This document shows positions 26,431 through 34,356 of a stretch of DNA of 64,000 bases, piece after piece. Below the pieces are notes generated by a model. That model ran no database searches. It was not told where the DNA came from and worked only from the letters and a program-made list of their open reading frames with translations. The number at the start of each line of letters is the position of its first letter. Position 1 is the stretch's first letter. Location: assembly GCF_005403045.1 (NCBI RefSeq), contig NZ_BJCL01000012.1:1-64000 (forward strand), read 5' to 3'. This stretch comes from Pseudaquabacterium pictum. GTDB lineage: Bacteria > Pseudomonadota > Gammaproteobacteria > Burkholderiales > Burkholderiaceae_C. The translations under genes and the position numbers were made by a program.

Positions 26431-27025
26431 GGCGGTTGCGTGCCTCGGCCACCTCGTCGGCCGTGGGCACGGCCGGTTCGCGCTCACCGCGGCCGGCCAC
26501 CGTGATCGCCGCGGCCGGCACGCCGCCGCGCACCAGGATCTCGCGCACCGCCTCGGCACGGACGAGTGACAGGCGGTCATTCGCCTCGACCGTGCCCACC
26601 CGGTCGGTGTGGCCGGTGACCACCACCTCGGGCGCCGGCAGCTGCGCCAGCGCAGCACGCATGTCCGCCAGCACCGCATCCGCACCGGCCGCCAGCCGGT
26701 TGCCGTTGGGCTCGAACTGGACGGTGAACAGCCGGGGACGTGCGGGCAATTGGGACAGCAGCGCACCGTAGGCTTGCTGGACGGCCTGCGCGGTGGTCGT
26801 GCCGGGCGCCAGGCGGCCGTCACGCAGGTCGGCCGTGGCATAGGGCGTCTCGAGCTGCAGCCGCTGGCTGCCGGCGGTCACCTCGACGGCGCTGGGACTG
26901 CCGTCGGGCTGCGGCAGCAGGATCACCCGGTCACCGGGTGTGCTGCTGCAGCCGGCGACAACGGCCAGCACCGCTGCAGCGCCCAGGCGGCGCCAGGTGC
27001 CGAACCTGCAAGCGACGGCTGTCAC
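26408..27025 (-). CDS. OmpA-family peptidoglycan-associated lipoprotein
   Basis: A lipoprotein of about 205 residues. With the GTG start at 27025 (overlapping the FecR stop as GTGA) the N-terminus is a lipoprotein signal with lipobox VAG-C26. The C-terminal OmpA domain (about 95-205) has the diaminopimelate-binding pattern: VVVTGHTDRVGTVEANDRLSLVRAEAV, AGRGEREP and ARNRRVEIKI. It anchors the outer membrane to the wall. Its place between a FecR-domain protein and a CHASE2 cyclase suggests that the three genes report envelope state to cAMP synthesis (inference). Longer ATG starts upstream overlap fecR deeply and lack a signal peptide. Confidence 0.83.
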   Translation of the reverse strand: MTAVACRFGTWRRLGAAAVLAVVAGCSSTPGDRVILLPQPDGSPSAVEVTAGSQRLQLETPYATADLRDGRLAPGTTTAQAVQQAYGALLSQLPARPRLFTVQFEPNGNRLAAGADAVLADMRAALAQLPAPEVVVTGHTDRVGTVEANDRLSLVRAEAVREILVRGGVPAAAITVAGRGEREPAVPTADEVAEARNRRVEIKIR

Positions 27026-27519
27026 GGCGCGCCCCGCCCGGCGTCGACGATGAACTCGGTGCCCCGCACCCCGAGGACCACCGTGCGGGTCTGGACCCGC
27101 ACGTTCGTGGGTGCACGCTTGGCGATCAGGCCCGTGACGAAGGCGGCTGTTCCACGCCACACCGAGGCGAGCATCTGACCGTCCTGGGTGGTGGAGTCGA
27201 AGCTGAACGCGGTCACCTGCAGTTCGCTGTCGGGCCCGACGGACAGCAGCGTGTCATCGGCCAGGGCCAGCGCGATGGCGCCGTCGGCGCCGGTGCGGAA
27301 GCCGTCACCCACCAGGACGGCCAGTCCTGGTTGGACGGGCGACAGCACGCCGTCCCGCACCAGCGACACCGCACCTGCCACGCGCTTGACCATTCCTGCG
27401 GCCGGGGTGGCGGTGGCCACCTGTGCGGTTGCGGGGCTGCTGGTCAAGCCGAGACAGACGGCGATGCACCACACCACCAGGGCGTGACGCAGGAGCTGGA
27501 AGCGGGTGTTCCCTGGCAT
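27022..27519 (-). CDS. FecR-domain periplasmic protein
   Basis: A 165-residue secreted protein. The signal peptide runs to SSPATAQ (about residue 34), then a FecR domain: VKRVAGAVSLVRDGVLSPVQPGLAVLVGDGFRTGADGAIALALADDTLLSVGPDSELQV and the terminal TRTVVLGVRGTEFIVDAG. Unlike FecR of iron uptake it has no cytoplasmic anti-sigma part and no membrane helix beyond the signal. No ECF sigma gene is adjacent. ATG 27519 gives the signal peptide at the right place. The stop overlaps the OmpA start by 3 bp (GTGA). Confidence 0.85.
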   Translation of the reverse strand: MPGNTRFQLLRHALVVWCIAVCLGLTSSPATAQVATATPAAGMVKRVAGAVSLVRDGVLSPVQPGLAVLVGDGFRTGADGAIALALADDTLLSVGPDSELQVTAFSFDSTTQDGQMLASVWRGTAAFVTGLIAKRAPTNVRVQTRTVVLGVRGTEFIVDAGRGAP

Positions 27520-27831
27520 GGATCCAGTGTATCGGCCGGCGGCGTGGCACCGCAGCCGCTTCCGGGCCTGGCGCGCCATGGCAGCCAGCCCGCCATGGCT
27601 GCCACATCCACAATGGACAGGACAAACCAGCGGTGGCATGCAAGAGACGGCGGAGGGCTCTGCACGAGGGAGGAATTGGCTGCCCCCGGGCATTTGTTCA
27701 CACCTCAGATCGGGGGGCAGAGCGCGTCCGTTCATGGGAATACCGTGTCTTTGCTGCTATCTTCGCCGCATTGCGGAACGCGGCGTGCTGTTGGCTGCCT
27801 CCGGTTGCACCATAAAGATTCAGGAAGTGAC
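27520..27831. other. Divergent intergenic region (fecR leftward / HPr-rel-A locus rightward)
   Basis: These 312 bp must hold promoters for both directions. The stretch 27700-27830 is clearly less G+C-rich than its neighbours. I see a long-loop inverted repeat, CTGCCCCC (27680-27687) with GGGGGCAG (27713-27720), and CAGGAAG just before the rightward start at 27832. A CATAAA near 27811 could be a -10 element, but no convincing -35 is at the right distance. No short gene is supported. Confidence 0.5.
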
Positions 27832-28671
27832 ATGAACACCACCCCCCCGCCTGACACCGGCAGCCCGACCCCTTCAACGGAAGACGCGGCGGTGTCCGCA
27901 CGGCGTCAGGCCATCCTGCGCGGTCTGGGCAAGGGCGGCGCGGCGCTGGCAGCGCTGTCGCCAGTGGTGAGCCATGCCACGCGGGATTTCAAGCTCAAGA
28001 ATGACGCGCTGCCGGCGCCGGGTTTTGGCTATTGCACCGTGTCCGGTTTTCAATCTGCCGCCATGTCCGGCAGCCCGGCGCCCGCTGTCTGCGGCGCGCT
28101 GGAGCCGAAGGACTTCATCGAGCCGTTGACTTCGCTGGACTATGACGCGCTCGTCGGCACGCATGCTTCGGGTGTCACGGGGAGCCCCAAAAAGAAGCTG
28201 GCTGCCGCGCTGAACAGCTATTTCGGTGCTGGTGCCAACCTGACCGAGGACGAGGTCGGGCGCACACTGCTCAACAACCCGCCGGCGAAGCTGCTCATCA
28301 ACGCCACGTCCAAGAAGGCCGTGATCGTCCCCGGTGTGCTGGGTGGCGCAGCATCGCGGACGTCCGGCACCGAACTGCGTTCGACGACGAACTTCCCATC
28401 CGACATCAATCCGACCGGGGCGTTCAATTCGCTCTTTTCCACGAGCGCAGAGACCCGCACGCTGCTGGAGGTGCTGCAGGATGGCGTGGCCAGTGCCGCG
28501 CCGGCCTCCGCGAACTCCTATGTGCTGGCGGCCTACCTGTCGGTGGCGGCCCCCGGTTCGTCACTGCCGCCATCGCTGAACCGCGGCTACATCCAGCGGC
28601 AGTACACCGCGTCCAGCTACGGGCCGGCGAGCAACCTGTACAAGTTCTTCCAGGCGCTGTGCATCGGTTGA
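27832..28671 (+). CDS. Unrecognised Tat/Sec-signal protein heading the HPr-rel-A cassette
   Basis: A 279-residue protein that I do not recognise. The first 25 residues are polar and Pro/Thr-rich, followed by an RRQAILRGLGKGGAALAALSPVVSHA segment that looks like a twin-arginine-type or Sec signal. The remainder is soluble, with two Cys close together (GYCTVSG, AVCGAL) and one at the very end (ALCIG). CAGGAAG precedes the ATG. Only 27 bp separate it from the PqqD-like gene, so it is probably co-transcribed with the cassette and may be the substrate or effector of the modification system (inference). G+C content and codon use are less extreme than in the flanking genes. Confidence 0.65.
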   Translation: MNTTPPPDTGSPTPSTEDAAVSARRQAILRGLGKGGAALAALSPVVSHATRDFKLKNDALPAPGFGYCTVSGFQSAAMSGSPAPAVCGALEPKDFIEPLTSLDYDALVGTHASGVTGSPKKKLAAALNSYFGAGANLTEDEVGRTLLNNPPAKLLINATSKKAVIVPGVLGGAASRTSGTELRSTTNFPSDINPTGAFNSLFSTSAETRTLLEVLQDGVASAAPASANSYVLAAYLSVAAPGSSLPPSLNRGYIQRQYTASSYGPASNLYKFFQALCIG

Positions 28672-28698
28672 CCGACCGTCTGTCGCGCCGCCCGGCGC

Positions 28699-28995
28699 GT
28701 GACTGCTGAGACGCCACCGCCCGACAGGCGGTATGCGCTCGCTGGCCCATTGAACTGGCGTTTGCTGGACAGCACCTGGCTGGTGCACAGCAGCGCGAGC
28801 GGAGCCACGCTGGCCGCAGACGCGGTGGACGCGGTGTTGCTCGAATTCCTGGGCGACGGCCCGGCGTCGGTGGCAGACCTGACTGCACAGTTGGCAGGCG
28901 CATCCGATGCCGTGCTTCCACCCGACGCCGCCCAGGGCATCGAGGCCCGGCTGCTGGCCTGGGTGCAGCAGGGACTGGTCGTGCTGGATGACTGA
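28699..28995 (+). CDS. HPr-rel-A system PqqD-family protein
   Basis: A 98-residue PqqD-like protein with a GTG start. The family pattern is visible in LNWRLLDSTWLVHSSASGATLAADAVDAVLLEFL, then the winged-helix part SVADLTAQLAG and a C-terminal helix WVQQGLVVLDD. PqqD proteins are peptide chaperones that hand a leader peptide to a modifying enzyme. The last 8 bp overlap the HprK-related kinase gene, so the two are co-translated. The short length and its companions match the HPr-rel-A cassettes known from proteobacteria, whose biochemical role is not established. Confidence 0.8.
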   Translation: MTAETPPPDRRYALAGPLNWRLLDSTWLVHSSASGATLAADAVDAVLLEFLGDGPASVADLTAQLAGASDAVLPPDAAQGIEARLLAWVQQGLVVLDD

Positions 28996-29920
28996 GGCCG
29001 GCGTGCAGGGCCCTGTTCTGACGAACACGTGGGAGGAACGCCTGCGTTCCGGTGGCTTGGTGCTGCAGACCGGACCGTTCACATTCAGCATCCGGTCGCC
29101 GCACGCGGGCGTTGCCCGCAATCTGCGCCTTCTCTACGCCAACCACGCCCTACCGGCGGACGACACGCCGGCTGATTTTGCGCTGGAGATTGCAGACGGC
29201 GCCGCCTGGCGCCGGTTCTGGCGGCGGCAGGCCTGCTTCGTGTTCGACGGCCGGGCCGTGTTCGAGCCACTGCCCGCAGCCCATGCGTTTGCGTTGCTGG
29301 AGTGGTCCATGAACTGGTGCATCTCCAGCCATGCCCACCAGTACCTGATCGTCCATGCGGCCGTGCTGGCGCATGGCGACCGGGCGCTGATCCTCCCGGC
29401 GCCGCCCGGATCGGGGAAAAGCACGCTGTGTGCGGCGCTCACCCACAGCGGTTGGCGCCTGTTGTCCGACGAGCTGACCTTGATCGACATGCGGGACGGC
29501 CGCATCTGGCCGCTGTGCCGGCCGGTCAGCCTGAAGAATGCGTCGATCCCGGTGATCCGGCAGTTCGCGCCGCAGGCGGTGTTCGGCGAGGTCACGCGTG
29601 ACACCACCAAGGGCGACGTGATCCACATGGCCGTGCCGCCGGACCACCTGCGGCAGGTGCAGCAGCCGGCACGGGCGCGCTGGATCGTCTACCCACGCTA
29701 CGTGTCCGGTGCCGACACCCAGTTGCAACCACGGCCGCGCGCCGGGGCCGTGGTGGACCTGGCGCGCAACGCCTTCAATTACCACTTCCAGGGCAAGGCC
29801 GGTTTTGACCTGCTGTGCGATGTGGTCGAGGGCTGTGACTGCTTCGATTTCCGCTACAGCCGGCTGCCCGAGGCGATGGCAGCCTTCAACGCGCTGGCCG
29901 GCGCAGCGCCTGCAGGCTGA
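28988..29920 (+). CDS. HprK-related kinase A
   Basis: A 310-residue member of the HPr-kinase-like P-loop family. The Walker A motif APPGSGKST is at about residue 138, followed by ALTHSGWRLLSDELTLIDMRDG, where SDE parallels the Asp of the HprK catalytic region. The N-terminal half (ARNLRLLYANHALP, ADFALEI) is typical of HprK-related A proteins. No PTS gene is nearby, so the target is unlikely to be HPr. I infer phosphorylation of a peptide or protein presented by the PqqD-like partner, with which it shares an 8-bp overlap. Confidence 0.85.
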   Translation: MTEAGVQGPVLTNTWEERLRSGGLVLQTGPFTFSIRSPHAGVARNLRLLYANHALPADDTPADFALEIADGAAWRRFWRRQACFVFDGRAVFEPLPAAHAFALLEWSMNWCISSHAHQYLIVHAAVLAHGDRALILPAPPGSGKSTLCAALTHSGWRLLSDELTLIDMRDGRIWPLCRPVSLKNASIPVIRQFAPQAVFGEVTRDTTKGDVIHMAVPPDHLRQVQQPARARWIVYPRYVSGADTQLQPRPRAGAVVDLARNAFNYHFQGKAGFDLLCDVVEGCDCFDFRYSRLPEAMAAFNALAGAAPAG

Positions 29921-29923
29921 GCC

Positions 29924-31036
29924 ATGCAGCGCGACGCCCTGCAACACCCCGATCTGCTGGCGCAAGTGCTCACCGGCCGTTGCGCGCCGCCGGCGTCGGA
30001 CGCGGGCTGGCTGGTGCTGCTGTCGCAGGCGCGGCGCGCCAATCTGGCGGCGCGCCTGGCCAGTCACCTGGACGCTGCCGGCATCGCCGTGCCGCCACAG
30101 GCACGCTGGCAGCTCGACGGGGCGGTGAAGGCGCAGCGCCACGTCGCGCGGCTGATGGACCTGGAACTGCGCCGCGTGGCGCAGGCGCTGCGGGGCGACG
30201 GCGTCGAATTCGTCCTGCTCAAGGGGGCCGCCTACCAGGCCGCAGGCCTGCCGGCTGCCAGCGCACGGCAGTTCGGCGACATCGACCTGCTGGTGCGACG
30301 GGCCGATCTCGCCGCGGCCGAGGCCGCCCTGATGGGCGGTGGCTGGGTCAACCTCGACGCCTCCGCCTATGACCAGCGTTACTACCGCGAGTGGATGCAC
30401 GAGATTCCGCCGCTGACCCACATCGGCCGCGGCTCGGTGATCGACCTGCACCACACGATCGTGCCGCCAACCTCGGTGTTCCGCGTCGACGGTGGCGCGC
30501 TGCTGGCCAACGCCTTGCCGGTGGCGGGCAGGCCGGGCCTGCAGGTGCTGCAGCCCGAGGACATGGTGCTGCACAGCATGGTGCATCTGTTCACCGACGG
30601 TGAGTTCGACAACGGGCTGCGCGATCTGCTCGATCTGTGGGACCTGGTGCGGCACTTCAGCGCGCGCGATGCCGGCTTCTGGGACAGGCTGCTGGTGCGC
30701 GCGGGTCAGCTTGGTCTGGAGCGGCCCCTGCACCATGCGCTGCAACACCTGGAGCGGCTTGCCGGCCCGACCATGCCCGAACGCCTGCGCCCGCAGGTGC
30801 GGCGTCTGCAACCACCACTGCCAGTGCGCGGGATGATGCAGTGGCTGCTGGGTGTCGGGTTGCGGCCGCAGCACCCTGCTTGCCGCCAGACAGGTGACGG
30901 CCTGGCGCGCTGGCTGCTCTATGTGCGCTCGCACTGGTTGCGCATGCCGCTGCGCCTGCTGTTGCCGCACCTGTTGCGCAAGGCGTGGGTGCAGCGCTTT
31001 CCTGCCAAGGCGAGCCCGCAGGCGCCTGCTGCCTGA
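29924..31036 (+). CDS. Nucleotidyltransferase-family protein of the HPr-rel-A cassette
   Basis: A 370-residue protein with the nucleotidyltransferase core FVLLKGAAYQAAGLP...RQFGDIDLLVRRADLAAAEAAL, where GDIDLLV carries the two metal-binding aspartates. Further matches are DLHHTIVPP and MVLHSMVHLFTDGEFDNGLRDLLDLWDL, typical of the NTP_transf_5 type. It starts 3 bp after the kinase stop and completes the three-gene cassette. The role may be NMP transfer or, in the same fold, a scaffold. The substrate is unknown. The C-terminus is basic and hydrophobic. Confidence 0.83.
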   Translation: MQRDALQHPDLLAQVLTGRCAPPASDAGWLVLLSQARRANLAARLASHLDAAGIAVPPQARWQLDGAVKAQRHVARLMDLELRRVAQALRGDGVEFVLLKGAAYQAAGLPAASARQFGDIDLLVRRADLAAAEAALMGGGWVNLDASAYDQRYYREWMHEIPPLTHIGRGSVIDLHHTIVPPTSVFRVDGGALLANALPVAGRPGLQVLQPEDMVLHSMVHLFTDGEFDNGLRDLLDLWDLVRHFSARDAGFWDRLLVRAGQLGLERPLHHALQHLERLAGPTMPERLRPQVRRLQPPLPVRGMMQWLLGVGLRPQHPACRQTGDGLARWLLYVRSHWLRMPLRLLLPHLLRKAWVQRFPAKASPQAPAA

Positions 31037-31072
31037 GGGCGGATCAGCGTTGCGGTGCGGCGGCAACGCCCC

Positions 31073-31882
31073 TCAGGTGGCGTCGATCAGCCAGCGCAGT
31101 TCCCCCTCGCTGAACCCCGCCGCCCGCCGCGCGTCCAGGTTGAACGGCCCGCGCAGCCGCGGCGCTGCGTACCGTGCCACCAGCTGCGGGTACAGCGCCT
31201 CGGCATCCAGCCCATCCCGCCGGCACAGCCAGGCGTACCAGTGGTTGCCGATGGCCACATGGCCGATCTCGTCGCGCAGGATCACGTCGAGGATGGCCAC
31301 GGCGGCCTGATCGCCGGCCTTGCGCAGCTTGGCCTGGATCGGCGGCGTGGCGTCCAGGCCGCGGGCCTCCAGCGTGCGCGGCACCAGGGCCATGCGGGCG
31401 ACGATGTCATGCGCGGTGGCGGCGGTCATGCGCCACAGGCCATCGTGGGCGTCGAAGTCGCCGTAGTCGTGGCCCAGGGTCTGCAAGTGGGCGCGCAGCA
31501 GGCTGAAGTGCAGCGCTTCTTCGCCAGCCACGCGCAGCCAGTCGCGGTAGAAGGCCCCGGGCATGCCGGCAAAGCGCCAGACGGCATCCAGCGCCAGGTT
31601 GATGGCGTTGAACTCGATGTGGCAGATGGCATGCAGCAGCGCCGCCCGGCCCGCCGGCGTGAATGGCGAGCGGGTGGGCACCTGGTCGGCCGGCACCAGC
31701 CGGGGCAGGGCGGGGCGGCCGGGCAGGTCCGGCGGCGCGCTCAGCGCGGTGTCGGGGTCGATGGCCAGCGCACCGGACTGCAGCGCCTGCCACAGGGCCT
31801 GGGTCTGGGCGGCCTTGGTGGCCGGATCGGCCTGCTGCAGCGTGGCCAGCGCGGCAGGGCGGAGCAGGGGGATGGTCGGCAT
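31073..31882 (-). CDS. DUF455 ferritin-like (MiaE-type) protein
   Basis: A 269-residue ferritin-like protein. Carboxylate/His metal ligands typical of a di-iron four-helix bundle are visible in [55 protein letters not shown] and [17 protein letters not shown]. The family is related to tRNA hydroxylase MiaE, but its substrate is unknown. ATG 31882 (MPTIPLL) is preferred; ATG 31894 is possible. It is divergent from the carbonic-anhydrase-like gene with a 46-bp gap, and convergent with the HPr-rel-A cassette. Confidence 0.87.
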   Translation of the reverse strand: MPTIPLLRPAALATLQQADPATKAAQTQALWQALQSGALAIDPDTALSAPPDLPGRPALPRLVPADQVPTRSPFTPAGRAALLHAICHIEFNAINLALDAVWRFAGMPGAFYRDWLRVAGEEALHFSLLRAHLQTLGHDYGDFDAHDGLWRMTAATAHDIVARMALVPRTLEARGLDATPPIQAKLRKAGDQAAVAILDVILRDEIGHVAIGNHWYAWLCRRDGLDAEALYPQLVARYAAPRLRGPFNLDARRAAGFSEGELRWLIDAT

Positions 31883-31928
31883 CCCTAGAATCATAGGCTT
31901 CGCTCCACGCATCCCACCGCAGCAGCCC

Positions 31929-32453
31929 ATGGCCATCTACCAGCTCGAAGACGACATCCCCGACGTGCACCCCACCGCCTGGGTGGCCGAGAGTGCCGAG
32001 GTCGTCGGCCGCGTGACGCTGGGCGAGCAGGCCAGCGTCTGGTACGGCGCCGTGCTGCGCGGCGACAACGACCGCATCACCATCGGCGCCCACAGCAATG
32101 TGCAGGACGGCAGCGTGCTGCACACCGACACCGGCGTGCCGCTGACCATCGGCGCCAACGTCACCATCGGCCACCAGGTGATGCTGCATGGCTGCACCAT
32201 CGGTGACGGCAGCCTGGTGGGCATCCAGAGCATCGTGCTCAACGGCGCGAAGATCGGCCGCAACAGCCTGGTGGGTGCCGGCTCGCTGGTCACCGAGGGC
32301 AGGGAGTTTCCCGACGGCGTGCTGATCATGGGCCGCCCGGCCAAGGTGGTGCGTGAGCTCACCCCGGAGCAGATCGCCAACCTGCAGGGCAGTGCCGAGC
32401 ACTATGTGCACCAGCAGCAGCGCCACGCCAAGCAGCGCAAGCGCATCGGCTGA
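31929..32453 (+). CDS. Gamma-class carbonic anhydrase family protein
   Basis: A 174-residue left-handed beta-helix protein with hexapeptide repeats. Metal-binding histidines occur in [13 protein letters not shown] and [31 protein letters not shown] is the family hallmark. Members are carbonic-anhydrase-like trimers (YrdA/CaiE type), many with unproved activity. It is followed 10 bp later by hslO and probably forms an operon with it. Confidence 0.92.
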   Translation: MAIYQLEDDIPDVHPTAWVAESAEVVGRVTLGEQASVWYGAVLRGDNDRITIGAHSNVQDGSVLHTDTGVPLTIGANVTIGHQVMLHGCTIGDGSLVGIQSIVLNGAKIGRNSLVGAGSLVTEGREFPDGVLIMGRPAKVVRELTPEQIANLQGSAEHYVHQQQRHAKQRKRIG

Positions 32454-32463
32454 TCGGCCGCCC

Positions 32464-33444
32464 ATGGACCAGCTCCACAAGTTCCTGTTCGAAGGCCTGC
32501 CGGTGCGCGGCATGCTGGTGCGCCTGGAAGGCAGCTGGCGCGACGTGCTGGCCCGCCGCACCAGCGCCAGCGACGGCGGCCACGCCTTTCCCGCACCGGT
32601 GCGGGCCCTGCTGGGCGAGATGGCCGCCGCCGCCGTGCTGATGCAGGGCAGTCTGAAGTTCAACGGCGCGCTGATCCTGCAGATGCAGGGCGATGGTCCG
32701 GTGCGCCTGGCGGTGGCCGAGGTGCAGTCCGACCTGAGCTTCCGCGTGACGGCCAAGGTGGTGGGCGAGGTGCCCGCCGATGCCCGGCTGGAGGCGATGC
32801 TGAATGTGCAGGGCCAGGGCCGCTGCGCGATCACGCTGGACCCGCAGGACCGCCAGCCCGGCCAGCAGCCCTACCAGGGCGTGGTGCCGCTGCATGGCGA
32901 CCGGCGTGAGCCGCTGCAGCAGCTGAGCGACGTGCTGGAGCACTACATGCTGCAGAGCGAGCAGCTCGACACCCGCCTGGTGCTGGCCGCCAACGACGAC
33001 GTGGCCGCCGGCCTGCTGATCCAGCGGCTGCCGATGGCCGGCGGCGCCAACCTGGCCGGCGAGGTGCTGGTCAGCGCCGACGAGGACCAGATCGGCCGCA
33101 GCGAGGACTACAACCGCATCGCGATGCTGGCCGGCACGCTGACGGCCGACGAGTTGCTCACGCTGCCGCCCGAGCAGCTGATGCACCGGCTGTTCTGGGA
33201 GGAGACGCTGCGTGTCTTCGAGCCGCAGCCGGCGCGCTTTGCCTGCCGCTGTTCGCGCGAGCGGGTGGGCAACATGCTGCTCGGGTTGGGTGCCGAGGAG
33301 ATCAACGGCCTGATCGCCGAGCGCGGCGAGGCCGAGGTGGGCTGCGATTTCTGCGGTGCGGTCTACCGCTTCGATCCGGTGGATGTGGGCAGCCTGTTCA
33401 GCGCCGGGCGCGAGGCGCCGCCGGCATCGGGCAACCTGCACTGA
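32464..33444 (+). CDS. hslO: Redox-regulated chaperone Hsp33
   Basis: A 326-residue holdase activated by oxidation. The four zinc-binding cysteines are C-x-C in FACRCSRERV and C-x-x-C in GCDFCGAVYRF near the C-terminus. The core pattern RGMLVRLEGSWRDVLARR...VRALLGEMAAAAVLMQGSLKFNGALILQMQGDGPV is typical. The length is slightly above the E. coli protein (292) because of the N- and C-terminal extensions. It lies in the usual neighbourhood of a gamma carbonic anhydrase gene in Burkholderiales. Confidence 0.95.
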   Translation: MDQLHKFLFEGLPVRGMLVRLEGSWRDVLARRTSASDGGHAFPAPVRALLGEMAAAAVLMQGSLKFNGALILQMQGDGPVRLAVAEVQSDLSFRVTAKVVGEVPADARLEAMLNVQGQGRCAITLDPQDRQPGQQPYQGVVPLHGDRREPLQQLSDVLEHYMLQSEQLDTRLVLAANDDVAAGLLIQRLPMAGGANLAGEVLVSADEDQIGRSEDYNRIAMLAGTLTADELLTLPPEQLMHRLFWEETLRVFEPQPARFACRCSRERVGNMLLGLGAEEINGLIAERGEAEVGCDFCGAVYRFDPVDVGSLFSAGREAPPASGNLH

Positions 33445-33456
33445 GCGGCATGCCGC
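33445..33456. terminator. 12-bp palindrome after hslO
   Basis: GCGGCATGCCGC is a perfect palindrome beginning on the base after the hslO stop, in the 27-bp gap between convergent hslO and flgN. There is no U-run, so terminator function is weakly supported. A short hairpin could only form with a small loop. Confidence 0.25.
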
Positions 33457-33471
33457 CGGTGCGCGCCGTGC

Positions 33472-33876
33472 TCAGGCGTTGAGGTTGGTGTTGCTGCGCA
33501 GCGGCGCGCTCAGGCCGCTGGCGGTGTAGACGCGGCCGACCGGCGCGGCGGTGCCGGGCATCAGCACGTCGATGGCGCGGTCCAGCGCCGCGGTGGCGCG
33601 CGACAGCGCCTCGCGCTGGCGGGCCAGCTGCGCGCTGGCACGGGCCAGACGCAGGCGCATGGCCTCGGGCACGCCGCCATGGCGGGCGGCATGCATGAAG
33701 GATTCGACCGCCCGGGCCAGCGCCCGGTGCAGTTCCTGGGCCTGCAGCTCGATGGCCTGGACGTCGCGCTCGCGCAGCGAATCGGCCAGGGCGCCCAGGC
33801 GCTGCTCGACATGGGCCACCAGCGGCTCCAGGTCGTCGGCGGGCGTGGCCGGGTCCAGGCGCACATCCACCTCCAT
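33472..33876 (-). CDS. flgN: FlgN-like export chaperone
   Basis: A protein of 134 residues from ATG 33876 (140 if GTG 33894 is used) predicted to be all-helical with heptad-like patterns (VEQRLGALADSLRERDVQAIELQAQELHRALARAVE). It has the size and place of FlgN, the cytoplasmic chaperone that keeps the hook-filament junction proteins FlgK and FlgL export-ready. It directly follows flgM on the same strand, the standard flgM-flgN order. Sequence conservation in FlgN is low, so context weighs heavily here. The C-terminal tail (YTASGLSAPLRSNTNLNA) is Ser/Asn-rich and probably flexible. Confidence 0.8.
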   Translation of the reverse strand: MEVDVRLDPATPADDLEPLVAHVEQRLGALADSLRERDVQAIELQAQELHRALARAVESFMHAARHGGVPEAMRLRLARASAQLARQREALSRATAALDRAIDVLMPGTAAPVGRVYTASGLSAPLRSNTNLNA

Positions 33877-33908
33877 GGGCTGCAATCCCGCCACGGGATC
33901 CGCCAGGT

Positions 33909-34211
33909 TCAGCGCTTGCCCACCGCGCCCAGCAACTCCTGGGCGTTGGCGATGAGCTTGTCGGCGATGGCGTCGGCGTTGACGCTGAACTTGCCGTCGC
34001 GGATGGCTTCGGAGATGCGCTGCACCTTGTCGGCATCGAACACACCTTCCTGGCTGCCTGCGGCCAGCTGCGACACCGTGGGCGACAGTGCCACCTGGGC
34101 ACTGGGCTCCACGCCGCTGCCGGCCGCTGGCGCCGGCGTTGCCGCCGGGCCGGGCTTGCGTTCGTTGACGGCCGGTGTGGCCGCATTGTTTTCGAGATGA
34201 CCGATCTTCAT
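33909..34211 (-). CDS. flgM: Anti-sigma-28 factor FlgM
   Basis: A 100-residue protein. It starts MKIGHLENN, has a Pro/Ala-rich disordered middle, and ends in the conserved FliA-binding half (VALSPTVSQLA, then DADKVQRISEAIRDGKFSVNADAIADKLI). FlgM holds FliA inactive until the hook is complete and is then secreted. The ATG at 34211 has GGAG upstream (TGGAGTCCATC); a longer frame from 34256 would start at the promoter. A sigma-28 promoter lies 53-79 bp upstream, giving the usual autoregulated loop. flgN follows. Confidence 0.93.
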   Translation of the reverse strand: MKIGHLENNAATPAVNERKPGPAATPAPAAGSGVEPSAQVALSPTVSQLAAGSQEGVFDADKVQRISEAIRDGKFSVNADAIADKLIANAQELLGAVGKR

Positions 34212-34263
34212 GATGGACTCCAGCAGAGTGGGCCTGAGTACCCGACCCTGAGACATGTTCGGG

Positions 34264-34290
34264 GTATCGGCGCCGGCTGCGCGGACTTTA
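34264..34290 (-). promoter_or_regulatory. Sigma-28 (FliA) promoter of flgMN
   Basis: On the minus strand the sequence reads TAAAGTCC-N11-GCCGATAC. It differs from the enterobacterial FliA consensus TAAAGTTT-N11-GCCGATAA only at the last two bases of the -35 and the last base of the -10, with exact 11-bp spacing. It points at flgM, whose ATG is 53 bp further on. Confidence 0.85.
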
Positions 34291-34356
34291 GGGCCTGCGC
34301 ACCGAAATTCATTGTGTCCCCTTGTTCAAGGGGGGTCCATCGGTGGCACGGCCGTG

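Noticed and set aside
27022-27735. FecR as partner of an ECF sigma/TonB iron-uptake system
   Set aside because: No sigma factor or TonB receptor gene is adjacent, and the protein lacks the cytoplasmic anti-sigma region; operon partners are OmpA and a cyclase.
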